Shown one piece after another: positions 36,062-48,521 of a stretch of 64,000 nucleotides of DNA (position 1 is its first letter; every line of letters begins with the position of its first letter). The stretch is from Adiantum capillus-veneris (Eukaryota > Streptophyta > Polypodiopsida > Polypodiales > Pteridaceae), in NCBI GenBank assembly GCA_014529385.2, contig CM043969.1, forward strand, positions 33,386,446 to 33,450,445, given 5' to 3'. The position numbers and the translations under genes are program-made. The notes beneath the pieces are model-generated. The model did no database searches, had not been told where the DNA came from, and saw only the letters and a program-made list of their open reading frames with translations.

Positions 36062-36540
36062 AGTTCTATTTTAGAAGCAAGTATTATTCTAGAGTAGCTA
36101 TAGATGCATCAAGAGAATTATCAACTGGCCATCATTTCTTCGTGTGTGTTGGTTTGAGCAAAGATATAGGTGAGAGAGAGAGAGCAGACCAAGGGAGCCA
36201 AAGCGCGGGCATCAGGTAGTAGTATGTTCTTGTAAGGGTGTGCACATGTACTCTGAGTGCAGTGTCACTTGGAAATAAGGAAGCTACCGCATAGGCCTCT
36301 TTGCTGCACACACAAGCTTCCACTATGAAGGGAAATTGCTCTCTCACCCTCAAGATTTGCTCTTACATTTCAAGCCGCAATGGCCTATTATGTACAAAGT
36401 CCTACTATTAGGCATTTTTTGCAGCGGCTTGGCACATCAAGTTCTTCTCCCGCTATCGCTTCTCTCTCATGCTAAGAAAGATGCCAAAATGATGCACATT
36501 GAGCTTATTTAAAGCTTACTTGGACTCCCAAAATCTACCA

Positions 36541-37406
36541 GTGTCAAGAAGTACGTGGTGGTAGCCATTGACTACCTTACAAGGTGGGTCGAGGCCACAA
36601 CAGTGAAGGAAGTAAATGCTAATGTGGTGGCTCAGTTTGTGTTTGATAACATTTGTTGCCATTTTGGTGTTCCATGGGTGCTAGTTTTTGATAGGGGTCA
36701 GGGGTTTATAAGCAAGCTCATGAGCGCATTAGTGGAGAAGTTGAAGATTCAGCATCGGTTTTCATCACCCTATCACCCCCAATGCAATGGTCTAGTTGAG
36801 AGTGCTAATGGTCAAATTGTCAAGATGTTAACGAAGTATGTGTACAAGCAGGAAGCTGAGTGGGAAGCAAATTTAGAGAAGTGTCTGTGGGCGTATAGGA
36901 CGTCCTATAAAGTGGCTACAAACTTCACTCCATTTGAGCTTGTCTATGGTAAGGAGGCTGTGTTACCAGTGCATGCACAACTAGGTGCTTTACAAGGTAT
37001 GTGGCGTGTCAATGCCACTCAACAAGGGGTTCTACAGGATCGGATAGCCAGTTTGGAGGCTTTACAGATGGACAGAGAGACAGGGGCAGACTATTATGTG
37101 AAGCAGAGGGAGAAGCGGGTTGCCAAGTTCAATCAGAACCTACCGAACAAGATAGAGGAAGGAGACCTGGTCATGAAGTACAAAAACTACATGGATTTCA
37201 CATTTCATAAGAAGTTCAAGAAGAAGTTGACGGGTCCGTACAAGGTGCGGAAAGCCTTTCCAAACATGACCTATTAGATGGTAAGAGCAAATGGCAAGCT
37301 TCTTAGGAACAGGGTAAATGGTGTACGATTCAAACTGTATTTCGAGAGGGATCTGGTGCCTGAAGTGCAACAAATTGTAGTCAAGGGGGGTGGGCAACCC
37401 ACCTAG
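36541..37406 (+). pseudogene. Ty3/gypsy integrase fragment (core and C-terminus)
   Basis: Plus-strand frame starting abruptly within an integrase catalytic core: VAIDYLTRWVEA, then FDRGQGF (second acidic residue), and YHPQCNGLVESANGQIV (third, Glu). The C-terminal part has KKFKKKLTGPYKV and NRVNGVRFKLYF. The first element in the window has NERFNGELVQ, KKFQIKWEGPFKV and SRVNGLRLKLYH at the equivalent places, so the two belong to the same family. An in-frame TAG at 37,275-37,277 interrupts the end, and the frame then continues to TAG at 37,404-37,406. RT, RNase H and the zinc-binding part are missing at the 5' side. The preceding 60 bases are unrelated, so the fragment is 5'-truncated. Confidence 0.88.
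37383..37394 (+). other. Polypurine tract after the gypsy fragment
   Basis: AAGGGGGGTGGG overlaps the end of the reading frame and precedes GCAACCC. A second candidate, CGAGGGGGC before TGGGCAATG, lies at about 37,554-37,562. Both resemble the tract after the first element at 3.08 kb. I cannot decide which was used. Confidence 0.4.
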
Positions 37407-38779
37407 GGTGTGCAGTGTGTGAAAGGAAGGAGATGAAGCTTTTGTACATAGCCTGTAGATACAGTTGTGGTTTTGCATGTTCTTTTTATCGACGGTTTGG
37501 TGTGCCAATTTATAAGTTTTGTAAATATGCTTTTGGTCGAACATAAATGTTCCACGAGGGGGCTGGGCAATGATGGTGCAGCCAAAGTTGGTCGAGGCGG
37601 GGAGATGGTCTATGCTAGGCAGAGGCAACAGTCAAGTGCAGTGCAGAAGGCTAGGGCAGGTTCCAAGGCCCTTGGCAGCCAAAGGATAGCAGGAATGTAT
37701 GCTTAAAGCAACTTTTTAGGCCAAAAGAGCTGCACAATTTTCTAGATGGGATGGCAAGTCAAGGTGTCCGAAATGCCAAATCAGTGTCCTAAAATGTAGT
37801 GTTCAACATGCTCTATAAGCCGATCCAGACGGCTCGTCAAACGGAGCCCCGATGTACAAGATACTGAAGTTTAAAGTTGGAATGTGTAAGAGATCCTCGA
37901 CGGACAGGGCAGCTAGGGACAGGTGGCGTGGGCTGAGGTCAATGGATACATGTGTGGAGCTCGAGTTTTGGAGCATGCCAGTCTTCTCGGATCGTGAATC
38001 AGAGCTCTGGATAGCAAGTTATGGGCATCAGAAGATTTTCCGGGGGCCGGGTCTCGGCCCACTTGGCCGCATTGGAGGACGTGCCATCTGACATCTTTTG
38101 GGCCTCGCCAAAGATCTCGGTGATAGGGTGCATCATGTGGAACTAGCACAAATCGATGGTTCATCAAACGGACACTCGGTCAGCTAGATGCGCAGGATGA
38201 AGTCGGAAGGTGGTGCTGAGAGAAGAATTGGCATATGTTTTTCATCATTTTTGTGGCCTCGAATAGCACACTTGAAGGGATCCGAAGGCGGCAAGGTTTC
38301 TAGGGGCCGGGACCAGCACGACAAAGAATCGGCATGGCTTAGTGGCACGAAGTTTCGACCAAGGAGCAGGATATGAGGGCTTGGAGAAGAAGGCCATAAA
38401 ATATGGTGATTCTAAATATTTTTGGTGAGCCCGAGTCCACGGAGCCACGGGCTGCCAGGTGGCCCAGCCGATTAACCCATATGCAGAGAAGAGGTTGAAT
38501 AGTGCTCCCTATATGGGCTGGGGGTAGTGACCCATGGTAGCATCACAAAGCAAAGCAAAGCCTTGGATCTCTGTGAGCTCTTGGCTATGGCGTTCACGAG
38601 TGGGCGGCCCACTGGAGCTGCGCAGGGCGGAAACGCCGTGGGTTTTGGTGGTGGCCGGCGAGGAGGGGCGCCCGTGTGAGGGTTTGGTGGGGGACGGTGA
38701 TGATGTGGCAAGGCATCCCGACTAGGGGCGATTCTCGCGGGCCATGGGCCCTGTTTTTTGAAGAAAAAAAGGGGAGGAG

Positions 38780-38825
38780 GCAATAGCAATATCGCTATTG
38801 CGCCCCCCCCCCCCCCCCCCCCCCC
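38780..38825. repeat. Hairpin plus poly-C tract, copy 1
   Basis: GCAATAGC-aatatc-GCTATTGC is a perfect 8-bp inverted repeat with a 6-base loop, followed immediately by about 20 C. A related copy lies at 39,115. Confidence 0.75.
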
Positions 38826-39112
38826 TCCCCAGTTCCTATTAGGTGGAGGTTCCCGCAGCAGGGCTGAAAGCATAGAGAAAGGGAAAGTCCAAAAGTGTGC
38901 AAAGCGGAGACAAATGGGCGGCTCCACGGCCAAGATCAAAGGACAAAGGCCAGGACCAAAGAGAGAAAAAAGGAAAGAGAGAGGAAGGAGGCCAGTATGG
39001 ACTGGACAAGAAGTGGTCAAAAAGTCAAAAGAGGAGCAGTGCAAGCTAAATTTCCCCAAGGGGTAAACATGTAAAAATGAAAGTGAAAAAAATAAAAAAA
39101 GAAAAGGCCAAG

Positions 39113-39140
39113 GGGCAATAGTGACATCGCTAATGCCCCT

Positions 39141-39170
<30 letters not shown>
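39113..39170. repeat. Hairpin plus poly-C tract, copy 2
   Basis: GGGGCAATAG-tgacatcg-CTAATGCCCC is a related, imperfect inverted repeat followed by about 30 C, roughly 335 bases from copy 1. It indicates a diverged direct duplication. Confidence 0.7.
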
Positions 39171-39171
<1 letters not shown>

Positions 39172-40010
39172 GTGCAAAAGAGAGAAGAAGAGAGAAAATA
39201 GAGCAAGGCGGTGCCCCCTCTTTCAAAAAATGCTAATTCAAGGTGCCAGGTGGACCAATTACAGTGTAAATTCCCAAATTAAAGGCCCCCCCCCTTATAA
39301 AAGTCATAATTGGATCAAATTAAGGGCTTTTTTCTTGGCCTTTTGAGTGCCGTTTGAAGCCTGCAAAGTGGATTTCTTTAGCAAGCTAACCCCTTTGTAA
39401 CTTTTTCTTGAAAATGGCCATGGTGATGGCAATGCAAGCCCGTGTATATGTTTTTTGAAGTGCAATCAACCCACAATTGCCTCCCGTGTTGTTGTTTCCC
39501 CTTCCCCCCTTCTCTTTCTCCTGCTTTCATATTTCCCCTCAGTGCCGGTTGTGTGGATGTGTGTGCCCCCCGGACCGACGGTGGTTTGAGTGAGAGAGTG
39601 AGATTGAGTGGTTGTGTGGGTGTGCAAGGGTGGTGACAGGCAGTGGTAGTAGGTGTGCCTTGTGTGGTGGTTTGTGGAGTGTGTGAGCAGTGAAAATTGA
39701 GCAGGCGGTGGTCTACTAGTGTAAAGTGTTTCTTTGAAGGTGTTTTCTGAGAGGATAGGGGTGCTGTGAATACCTTGAGCTATAGAGAGGCCTTTGTGTT
39801 GGTGCCGGGCGTGTTCCCCCATTCCCCCTCTCCAACGTTCTCTCCCTCTCTTGGCCATAATCAAGAGGAGGCATAAGGGTTTTTGATTTGCAATAAGCAA
39901 GCGGAGCTCTTGAAGCAGGGCTCTCGACAAGGAAGAAAAGAGATAGGAACGAGAGGAGGCAAGCAATAAGGAAAGAATGAGCTCAGTAAGAAATCAAGGG
40001 AGAGGCGAAG

Positions 40011-40113
<103 letters not shown>

Positions 40114-41045
40114 ATGTGTGTGGAAATGCTCGCCACTCTTTCTCTTTCGAGGGATGAAGCATGAAAAAAAGGGAATCAAGATAAAGCAAGGTAAGATGAA
40201 GTCCATCGAAGCTTGGAGAAAAGACAAACAAGACGCGCTCTCAGAAGCAAGCATGGAGATTTTCTCTCTTGGGTCAGAAGCAAGATCGGGCCTCGATTGA
40301 GGAGGTTGTGTTGCATGAGAGAAGGGTACTCGAGAAAAGGCAAGCATAGGGTTAATTGTTGCAAAAGGCACAACAGAAGGCATGCAGGAGAAAGATAGAG
40401 TCTCTTGTTCTCTCTTTTGAGCTTAATCAAGAAGTATCTCTCTCTCAACCTAGGAGATAAATTAGGGAAACCCTCTTTCTGTCTCTTGAACAGGGAAAGA
40501 GAATTCACCAAGGACATATAAAGCACGATTTCAATCAAAGCAAAAAAATTAGATATGAAGGTTGAAGATTATTTTTGGCAATTAAGGCAGTGCAAAGCAC
40601 ACAGAGCAGGAAGCTCTTGAACATTTGACAATAACTGCAGCATGAATATTGAGGCAGTGAGAAGAATTAAAGTTTGCAGAATCCAAGGGGAAATTGAAGC
40701 AGGTAAAGCGATAGGCAAACATTTCCATCACCATCATCAATCCGAACGAAGATTGATTAATCATCTTATGAAGCCCCGGTGTCGTTAACGGCTCGATTAA
40801 TCCTGTAAAACGGGAGATTAAACTCCTAGTTATTAGATGATCCAAGTGACGATGCTGCTAACAACCCACCTTGGATACCAATTAAAATGTACTTAGAGCT
40901 TGACTTGATTTATTGAAGTTTAGGACGATTGCCAGAGCCAATTTCATATGTTGGTCTTGTTATCTCTCACACCTCTCACAGCAAGAGGCCCGTGCCTTCT
41001 TGGCTCACATTTCAAACACATTTCTCCCGACATATTTGGCATCTT

Positions 41046-41062
41046 TGGTGAACCCGATGTGA
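41046..41062 (+). other. Primer binding site, tRNA-Trp type
   Basis: TGGTGAACCCGATGTGA matches the complement of the 3' end of plant tRNA-Trp (TGGTGAACCCGACGTGA) at all but one position. It follows a CA-ending sequence (TTTGGCA at 41,035-41,041) after a four-base spacer, as expected just inside a 5' LTR. Confidence 0.65.
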
Positions 41063-41089
41063 AACAAGCCGGGGTGGGAGGTGCAAGTG

Positions 41090-41982
41090 GAGAATTTAGA
41101 GCAGATGATAGAGTTGATTAAAGAGTTCAGTGAAAATGGTTTTGATGATAAGTCAACAGTTCCACGGATGCTTCAATTGGTTCAAGGATCTGTGCTTGAA
41201 ATGGAGGTCATGAAGAAGAAGAATTAAATGGATGAAGCTTTGGATACAGCTTTAGATGTGATATACAACGAGAGGTGAGTATTTTATGGATATGATCTAG
41301 AGGGCTACCTAGGGTGCTATGAGTTGGAAAAACCAAGTTAAGATGGATACCAAAAGAGTTAATGATCAGATCCTTTGAGCAGTTAGTGAGTTCAGATTTG
41401 AAGGAGAAGATTCAAAAAGTTACCAAAGCCTGCAACGACGACTAGGAATACTATTGTACAAGTAAGTTATGAGCATTATGCAAGCTATCAAGAACATAGT
41501 CCAAGTGTACCAAACTATGCAAATATTTGAGGACAAGTATTATCAAAATTAGAAGCTGTGATTGATGAGTGTACTGTACAAGATGATACCTTCTTACACG
41601 CTAATGATGAAGATATAGTTGAAGCTGTGTATGAAAAGCTGGGTTTACTAGAATCTGTCCTACATGAAGTAGAAGTCTTTGAGGGTGAGGCTCTACAGCC
41701 TCAAGATACACAGGTGAATTTTGCTGCAAAGAACCTATACATGCAATACAAGAGGAAAAGAAATCAGGGGATTAAAACAACAAATTGGCTAAAGTTCAAG
41801 AAGAAATTGTGCAGTTGAATGAGTGCAACCATATTCAAGTAGATATGCATGAAGATTCAGTTTCAACTGATACTTTTGATACTGACTCAAAATTAGAGCT
41901 TTTTTTTGTACAGATTGTTAGCAGCAAGCTAACACGGACACCATTTTTCGGAGTTCTCCTTGTAAAACAATTATTATTTTGA
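41090..41982 (+). pseudogene. Broken coding remnant downstream of the tRNA-Trp primer site
   Basis: Plus-strand pieces in changing frames with protein-like composition: EQMIELIKEFSENGFDD followed by STVPRMLQLVQGSVLEME at about 41,098-41,225, then a clear acidic frame at 41,558-41,818 (VIDECTVQDDTFLHANDEDI; EAVYEKLGLLESVLHEVEVF) and a continuation at 41,785-41,980 after a frameshift. By position it would be the first ORF (gag or a leader ORF) of the element primed at 41,046. I do not recognise a domain. It is cut short at about 41.9 kb by the next element. Confidence 0.4.
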
Positions 41983-42802
41983 TAAATCGGGAATATTGTA
42001 ACTCATGTTTTCTTGATAAACCTTGTAATTAATGAGTCGGGGCTACAAGCTTCCAGATTGTATTAGCCATTCAATTCCCAGCTTTGGTAGAACTCCAGAT
42101 TATTACTTTTGACCACCCAAAAACCTTGGCTAAGGTATAAAAGCCAATTTTTGTAAGTTTTTAATAAGTTTTTTGGATAAGAAATACACAGCGTGAGCTA
42201 ACGACACTCACTCGTCTCCTTCTCGTGCTTCCTACTCTCTCTCTGGTTGTCACATTGCAAATACGTTTGTTACATTGCAACCACAGGTAAGAGTTCTACG
42301 CATTGACGTAAACCATTCATAGTATTTTGTAGCTTTTGGTGTCACCAGTCCGCGGCGTAATTTCATCATAACTAGGAATTTACACTTTTAAAACGAATAC
42401 TAAGCATAGGTGGGGTATTGAGGCATCATTGGTAAGCATTTAGATGCATTCTGGGTCAAAAACGACTAGGTCAAAAATCCACTGCTATTAATAATCACGA
42501 TTTTGGAGCTTGACCAAAAGTGGGATTTGGGGCCATAGGCATGTGTACTTAGGTCTTATAAACTTGATGCTATAACGGATGTGATTTTCTTACCGATGAG
42601 AGATTGGCTTTTGGTGATTCCAGTCACTTGAGTGTAGCCTGAGTTAGATGCGAGTTGTTAGCTGTTTTCCAAGGGCTTGACAGCCTCTTGTAGCCTCTAT
42701 GCACTAATCGAGTCAGCTTCGTCCCATGGTTTGACAAATTAATCGTGGTTCTCACTAATACTGCAATAAGATAGGACGGTGAGGTTAGACATGCGTCCCA
42801 CA
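41916..42802 (+). repeat. Candidate 5' LTR of the large decayed gypsy element
   Basis: The right edge (CCCACA, 42,797-42,802) is fixed by the primer site two bases further on. The left edge is a guess at the TG of TGTTAGCAGC. A TATA box (42,136-42,142) fits an LTR promoter. No matching 3' LTR was recognised in the window, so the boundaries are not verified. Confidence 0.35.
42136..42142 (+). promoter_or_regulatory. TATA box in candidate LTR
   Basis: TATAAAA in the context AAGGTATAAAAGCC, about 660 bases before the primer site, in the expected U3 position. Confidence 0.5.
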
Positions 42803-42804
42803 TT

Positions 42805-42826
42805 TGGCGCCACTGTCGGGGATCGA
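42805..42826 (+). other. Primer binding site, tRNA-Asp type
   Basis: TGGCGCCACTGTCGGGGATC, then GA, pairs with the 3' end of plant tRNA-Asp (TGGCGCCGTTGCCGGGGATC) with three mismatches, two bases after a CACA LTR end. This fixes the 5' end of the element interior and its plus orientation. Confidence 0.8.
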
Positions 42827-43379
42827 GGAGACCTAAACTAGGAAAAACACGAGCGTCTTGTGTAATTGTCCTTTAACTTCCTCTAGGTTCGCCTAGAGTT
42901 CAAAACTCTCTTTTAGAAACCGCATAACTTAAGATTGTCGTCTTTTGTTATGTAGAGGTAGCTTGGAAGTAATCGTACTTGTTGAGTACCATTACGACTG
43001 TAGGATTGTAGATTTAGATTAGGATTTGGAGAATGATTGGTAGACAAAACAAGTCTTAAGATCAACACTTTGAAAAACATAAAGAACAGAAGAAAACAAG
43101 TGTTTGTGGACACTTTCCACAACCCCATTGCATGAGAAACTAGGAGTAGGGTAAGTAGGATCCGAGGTGGATTTCATAGCATTGCTCTCTCTGAAAGAAT
43201 CAATTGTGAGTTGTTATGTAAAGTTGCAGAATTTCAGGTCTACGGCTAGAAATAGCACGAAAAGACTCGAATTCACTTAATCCAACTGGGGAGTAAGCCT
43301 AAGAATTTTCTAAACCAGTGGGTAAGCTCAAGGACACTTCGAGGTAAAAATTTCAAGAAGTTGACCAAAACTCAGGTTA
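42827..43379 (+). other. Untranslated leader, first part
   Basis: Non-coding sequence directly after the primer site. No repeats or open frames of note were seen before the palindromic repeat block begins. Confidence 0.5.
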
Positions 43380-44480
43380 TTTACTTTTTCTTGACATTTT
43401 AGTCCAAATTAAGTTTTGACTTGATTTATAGGCTTAAAAAACATCATAAAAGGACTGTCTTTGAGAAAATTGCAAAATAGTGCTCATTTCAAGCCTCAAG
43501 TTAATAATCGCGATTATGAGCTTTTTGCTCTAAATTAGCCAAGGCTCATACCATTGATTCATTGCATGTGTACAAAAAACTTTTGTAAGGGCCCAAAAGA
43601 TTTTGATCACTAAACTGGCAAAAAACTGGGTGAAAACTAAAGTTTGTTAACTTTTTGAATCTTGAGTGTGAATTGAGGAAAAATTTATCCAAACTTGTTG
43701 AAAATTGATTCATGCGCTTATATTCATGTGATAAACATGTGTAAATGCTCAGTTGACCAAAAACTTGCAGAAATTTGGCAAAGATAAATAATCGTAATTA
43801 TTTACATCTGCTTTGTTTTTGAATTTTTTTGACCAAGTTGGCATACCACTAGCTTTACCATGTTGTAATAAGCCCACAAACCAAATTTGGTAAGATTTGG
43901 ATCACTGGAGTGAAAACTGTGGCACAGCCAGCAAAGTTAGTCTGCGGATAGATAATTGATGACCATTTGACCAAAAATTGTCCAAACTTGATGAAAATTG
44001 GCTAGTGACCTCAACATAAGGTGCTTAATAGATCCGTGTCAAAGTTGGGACAAAAATTTGCAAAAAATTGTCAAGAGTAATAATTGCGATTATTTACATT
44101 TGCTTCAAAACTTGGTGATTTTGCAAATTTGAGTATACCACAAGGTCAAGCACATCAATTGGACCCCACAAATCAATTTTGGTGAAATTTGGACCACAAA
44201 AGTGAAACTTAAGCCAGATTCTTGAAATCAGAGTTTGCGGACACGGAACAGTAGGTAAACTTGATCAAATTTAGTCCAAACTTGTTGAAACTTGCCCAAG
44301 GGCTTTAACAAGTTGTATACTTGCCAAATCAATCCAAAAAGTGACAAAAGTAAATAATCGCGATTATTTACTTCTGCTATCCAGAGACTTCAAATTTGAC
44401 TTTTGGGCATATACAGTGTTAGACCAGCATAATATAAGGCCATAGGAAAATTTTGGGTTCAATTGGATCAAAATTGGTAC
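43380..44480 (+). repeat. Leader tandem repeats, ~285 bp units with a palindromic core
   Basis: Four diverged units, each carrying one copy of a 20-22-base palindrome. Copies lie at 43,501-43,520, 43,783-43,805, 44,076-44,097 and 44,350-44,371, spaced 284, 293 and 274 bases. The last is perfect: half-site GTAAATAATCG followed by its reverse complement. Flanks are also shared: TCCAAACTTGTTGAAA about 120 bases before, and 'ttgacc', 'gcataccac' and 'gcccacaaa' motifs after. A degenerate outlier (TTAATAATCACGATT) lies at 42,488 in the candidate LTR. The same unit recurs at 55.3-56.0 kb. Confidence 0.8.
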
Positions 44481-44792
44481 AGATACACTCAGTTTATAGA
44501 TTGTAGATTAAACCTTTGATTTTGCTAAGTTGAATGTGAAACTCAAAATTTTGACTTCCATAGCACGAATTGAAGTAAAATACAGAGACCAATCACTGAA
44601 GTTCTCAAGAGCTCTACTGTCCTTATAGAAAAATAGCTAATTTGACAAATTTTGTACAGGAATCAGGTTGAAGACGAGGGATCAGTGGCTTGATAGAAAG
44701 TTGCAATTGACTCAAGTAGAAATTGAATCAAGTGGAAATTGACTACAAGTCAATCTAAGGTGAGTACTCTATCCAGGGCTTCATAAGTCTAT

Positions 44793-47196
44793 ATGAACCT
44801 TAGATCCGGTCGTGTAATAGGAAATCAAGGCCTATTTGGAGAAAACACCAGTAGAGTATCCACTGAAGAAAGCGTAAATCAAGGAAATTCCTTGCACACA
44901 ATTCCTGAAGAAGTCTCGGACACTTTTTCAGATTCAACATATGAAATGTCTTCTTACTCGATTCACTCGGAAACCGGAAGGACAATGCACTACAAGCATA
45001 TCCTCTCTTTTTACAAGACTAATCGTCATGGAGCCCAGGTTTACTTTGGATCCTAATGAAGAGTATGCTATTCGCATTGATGATCATAGTATTGAGTTCG
45101 AAGAAGAAGTTAGGGCTAACAAACAAGGAAAAATGTACATGGATCGAAAAGAAACTTAATATGTACAAGTTGAAAATCTTGATATGGTAGACAAATGGGG
45201 CTTAGAAGTAAACACTATAATCCCAGATATGTCAGCAAAAGAAGGACCACCAACTTTGGAATTCGAGGGATTCGATCAAGTAGACTTGAAGCCCTTGAAA
45301 CGGATTAGTACGGATAATCCTAGGATTGGAGTCTATTGTTGGGAAGATAGAAACATAAAAGATCTTTTGTGGACTTATCATGCTAGACTAGGACAATTAA
45401 CTGCCATGATAATCATCTATATCTTCAAAATAAAAAATAAGGGATCTGCGGACCTACCAACTTATTTGTTTAGGGATTGTTAACAACAACTTTGTAATGA
45501 TGACTCCTAAGGAGGTAGAACAAACCAAATACCAGGGGTATTCCATACGGGACTCGATATTGGGTTAAGGACCAAAAACCACTCCAAGCGAAGAACATCA
45601 TGAGAGATCATTTGAGAGTAATGTGAAGAAACCAGAAACCACCTAATCATGTAGAAAAAACGGGTGACACTAAGGCCAGCCCAGGGCTACATGAGTCACT
45701 ATTTTCGACAGGCTGGTTTGAAGGACTAGGAACAGAATCAACTCCCAGAAGACCTGGAGTTGAACCGAATAGACGTGTCAGACCAGCTGATTTTCAAAAA
45801 TGGGTCAGAAAATACAGTGGATCAGGGGATCCATATGACCACTTAGCAAGCTTTAAGCAAGTGCTGAGATCAAAGCGTATATTCGATTTCCATACTCAAT
45901 TCGACGGGTTTGGAATGACATTAGAAGGAAAAGCTTTGACATGGTTCCAGAACATTCCACCAAGGTCAATCATGTTCCAGAACATTTGTAGCTGCTTGTT
46001 CTAAAACGGGGATTAAACATAATACGGTAGCTCAAATCTACAGCTTTAAATAGAAACATGGTGAGTCTATTAGGGATTGTGCAACTCAAATGAAACAATA
46101 CATTGCCAGATGCCCTAAGATGGAGATACCTGCAGAGGAGCGACTTGTTTCATTGTTTCTGGAGGGACTGCTAAACAAAGAACTTCATGCTATACTCTAT
46201 AGTAAAAAGCATACAACCCTAGAGGCGTGTGTGTCTAATGCTATCGACCTAGGAGACAATTGTGAGATCTTTAATGAAGAGGATGTCCCTAGGATAACCA
46301 AAGCGAGAAGACTGCATCCACAAAACCAGCACAAGTGGGAACGGTTGCTGCAACACCACTCTCAGCCATAGAAGATATGCTAAAAAGGATGAATGACATG
46401 ATGAAAAATATGCAAAAAGCACCTATGAGAGGACTAGGACAAGGGATATCCCCACAAGGAAACCCAATTAGGCCACCAAAATGGTGTGAAATCGAAGGTA
46501 AATGGACCAATCAGGAGACCCACGAGTGCTACTTCAGACCAAAGTATGATGGGAATGTTCAGTACGTGCCCATGAGGCCACAAGGACAACCCATGTACAG
46601 ATATCAACCTAATATGTCTCAAGTTCAAATACCACCAATGGGTATGGAGAGACCTCAACTTGTGTTGGGACAACAACCTCCTTATCCAGGACATAATGCG
46701 GTGCATGTAAAGTACATGCACTCAGAAGCTCATAGATGAACACGCATTAGTGCTTGTTACACCCTATGCAGAGCCTAGTCCATCTACAGTAATGGTAGAG
46801 GGATATTGGTATAGTCCACACCCACCACCAATGGAGGAAACCATGACTTATGCTCCACTAGAGCTCGCACCAATGTATTATGTAGTTATCAAGGTGTCAG
46901 ACCTCCCATGGGAAGACCCATGATGAAGCCCAGAACATGAAATTGTCATAACTGTGGTGTTGATGACCATTGGAAGAACGAATGTCCAGAGCCTGACAAA
47001 AACCTCAAACCAATTGAAGCCTATTGCATACAATGTTGCAAAAAGGGAGGACACTTTCCAAAAGATTGTCCTAAGAATCCTTTGAACAAGGGAAAAATTG
47101 TAGTCAACGTAGTCCAAGTGATGCCTAGTAGCTCATCAGAGAACGAACCGATTGTTCCAATAAAGGTAATCACTAGAGCCCAGGCAAAGAAATAGA
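44793..47196 (+). pseudogene. gag of the large gypsy element (frameshifted), with two CCHC knuckles
   Basis: Structural protein relic. It begins MNLRSGRVIGNQ at 44,793, a start common in plant gypsy gag ORFs. The conserved gag core lies at about 45,790-46,010 (DFQKWVRKYSGSGDPYDHLA; FGMTLEGKALTWFQ) and continues at 46,090-46,371 (MKQYIARCPKMEIPAEE; LVSLFLEGLLNKELHA). A proline/glutamine-rich stretch (46,335-46,739) follows, then two zinc knuckles: CHNCGVDDHWKNEC at 46,944-46,985 (C-x2-C-x4-H-x4-C) and CIQCCKKGGHFPKDC at 47,025-47,069, whose spacing is off by one. Frame changes and stops (for example TAG near 47,194) break it many times. Retroviral-type gag packages element RNA into particles in the cytoplasm. 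Confidence 0.82.
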
Positions 47197-47276
47197 AACA
47201 CAATTCCTCTGATGGTTCGGAGAACACGAAAGTTTCTTCTCAAAGAATCAAAAGGAGCAGAAGAAAAAGATATGAG

Positions 47277-48186
47277 ATGAGAAAACAAAAACAACGGGTT
47301 GAAAATGAAGAAAAAGCAAAAATTCTAGCCCAGGACAAGTCGAAAGAAATTGGCAGTGAATTCAAGGAAACAACCGTGAAATGTGTAGGATCCATTCTGG
47401 TTGTTTTTGAGCCTTTCAACGCCGCCTTGGAAGCCTACCAAGCAGGACTTAAGGTGGGCCAAAACATGGAAAACAAATGGAAAAACTATCCATCTCCAGA
47501 CATGCAAGCAGCTAAGCTAGAATCTTATCAAAATTTGGTAAGAATCACGCAGGAAATGCTGGATAAAGAGAAACCCAAGCTTGAAAGTATTGCAAAACCG
47601 AAAGAGCTTGCGGTAGAAGAAACGAAAGCAAAATCTGATGTGGTGGTCGAACCCCACCTCGAAACAAATGAACCAGAGCTCATAGTGTCGGACAGTGAAG
47701 ATGCCTTAGACGGAATTCCATTCGTGGAGGAAGACTGGCCAGGACACTTATGGGAAAAGGTAAGGGAGATCAATGATGGGAGCCTAACTTTAAAGTCGGC
47801 TCCTATAGAGTAAGTCTGGTTGGATAACCTACCATCTGATATAAATATGGATATACAATCCTTATACGGGGATTGCGGATCAGAGGCTTCAGGGATATCT
47901 AAACCAATGACATTAAAAACATTACCTTCTTACTTGGGAGATAACGAAGATGAGTCTATCATTTGCAAATCCACTCAAGTCAAAAAGAGCCAAACAGACC
48001 CTAGAAGTGGACAACATTCATTCAATCATGTCTACACCTATCCAATGCACTCTTACTTTGGGGGAAATGTTGAAACTCAGGCCATACTTATGGAAGGATT
48101 TACAAAAAACCCTAGAAAAGGTGGGGATAACGGGGTTAATCTCTAAGAATCTGAGAAACGAAATACAAAGATTCGATCAGTTCCTA
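47277..48186 (+). pseudogene. gag-protease linker region, charged ORF
   Basis: A 178-codon frame (47,277-47,813), rich in Lys and Glu and probably helical (RKQKQRVENEEKAKILAQDK; LESYQNLVRITQEMLDKEKP), with an acidic end (SDSEDALDGIPFVEEDW). A second frame (47,820-48,146) follows after a stop. It lies between the zinc knuckles and the protease. No enzymatic motif was seen. I read it as the extended spacer of this element family. Confidence 0.55.
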
Positions 48187-48521
48187 TGAACAAGGTCGGA
48201 GAATATTATGAAGGGGAAGAAGGAAACACTACCCTCCCAACTAAATATAATGACATTGAAACAATTGCAATACTGGATAGTGGAGCTAGCATAGCCATAG
48301 CCACTACAACGGTATGGGAATCCTACTGGGGACAGCCAGCCATTAGACAAACGCGAATGAAATTCCAGTTGGCTGACGGACACATTGAAAGACTACTAGG
48401 GCTACTAGAAAAAGTGATAGTCAACTCCTATGGAATTGAATATCAACACACTTTTGCCATAGTAGACTTTGGGAAAAAACTCAACTATGAAATCATATTG
48501 GGAAGACCTTTCATGCGATAG
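48186..48521 (+). pseudogene. Aspartic protease (first, canonical position)
   Basis: Retropepsin-like frame of 111 codons: the active-site motif AILDSGASIAIA at about 48,270-48,300, a flap-region equivalent (QLADGHIERLLGLLEKVIV), and the C-terminal ILGRPFMR just before the stop. It matches plant gypsy proteases that cleave the polyprotein. The frame itself is intact here, but it is separated from gag and RT by stops, so the polyprotein as a whole is dead. Confidence 0.82.

Noticed and set aside
38423-38434. TGGTGAGCCCGA, a possible second tRNA-Trp primer site
   Set aside because: Only the first 12 bases resemble the site, pairing then fails, and no CA-ending LTR edge precedes it.
38472-39226. 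Long minus-strand ORF (244 codons) with Gly-rich and Pro-rich stretches
   Set aside because: It is produced by two poly-C tracts and CT-rich flanks. No domain was seen.
40863-40876. CTTGGATACCA, a possible minus-strand initiator-Met primer site
   Set aside because: It deviates from TGGTATCAGAG within the core and no LTR-like edge lies next to it.
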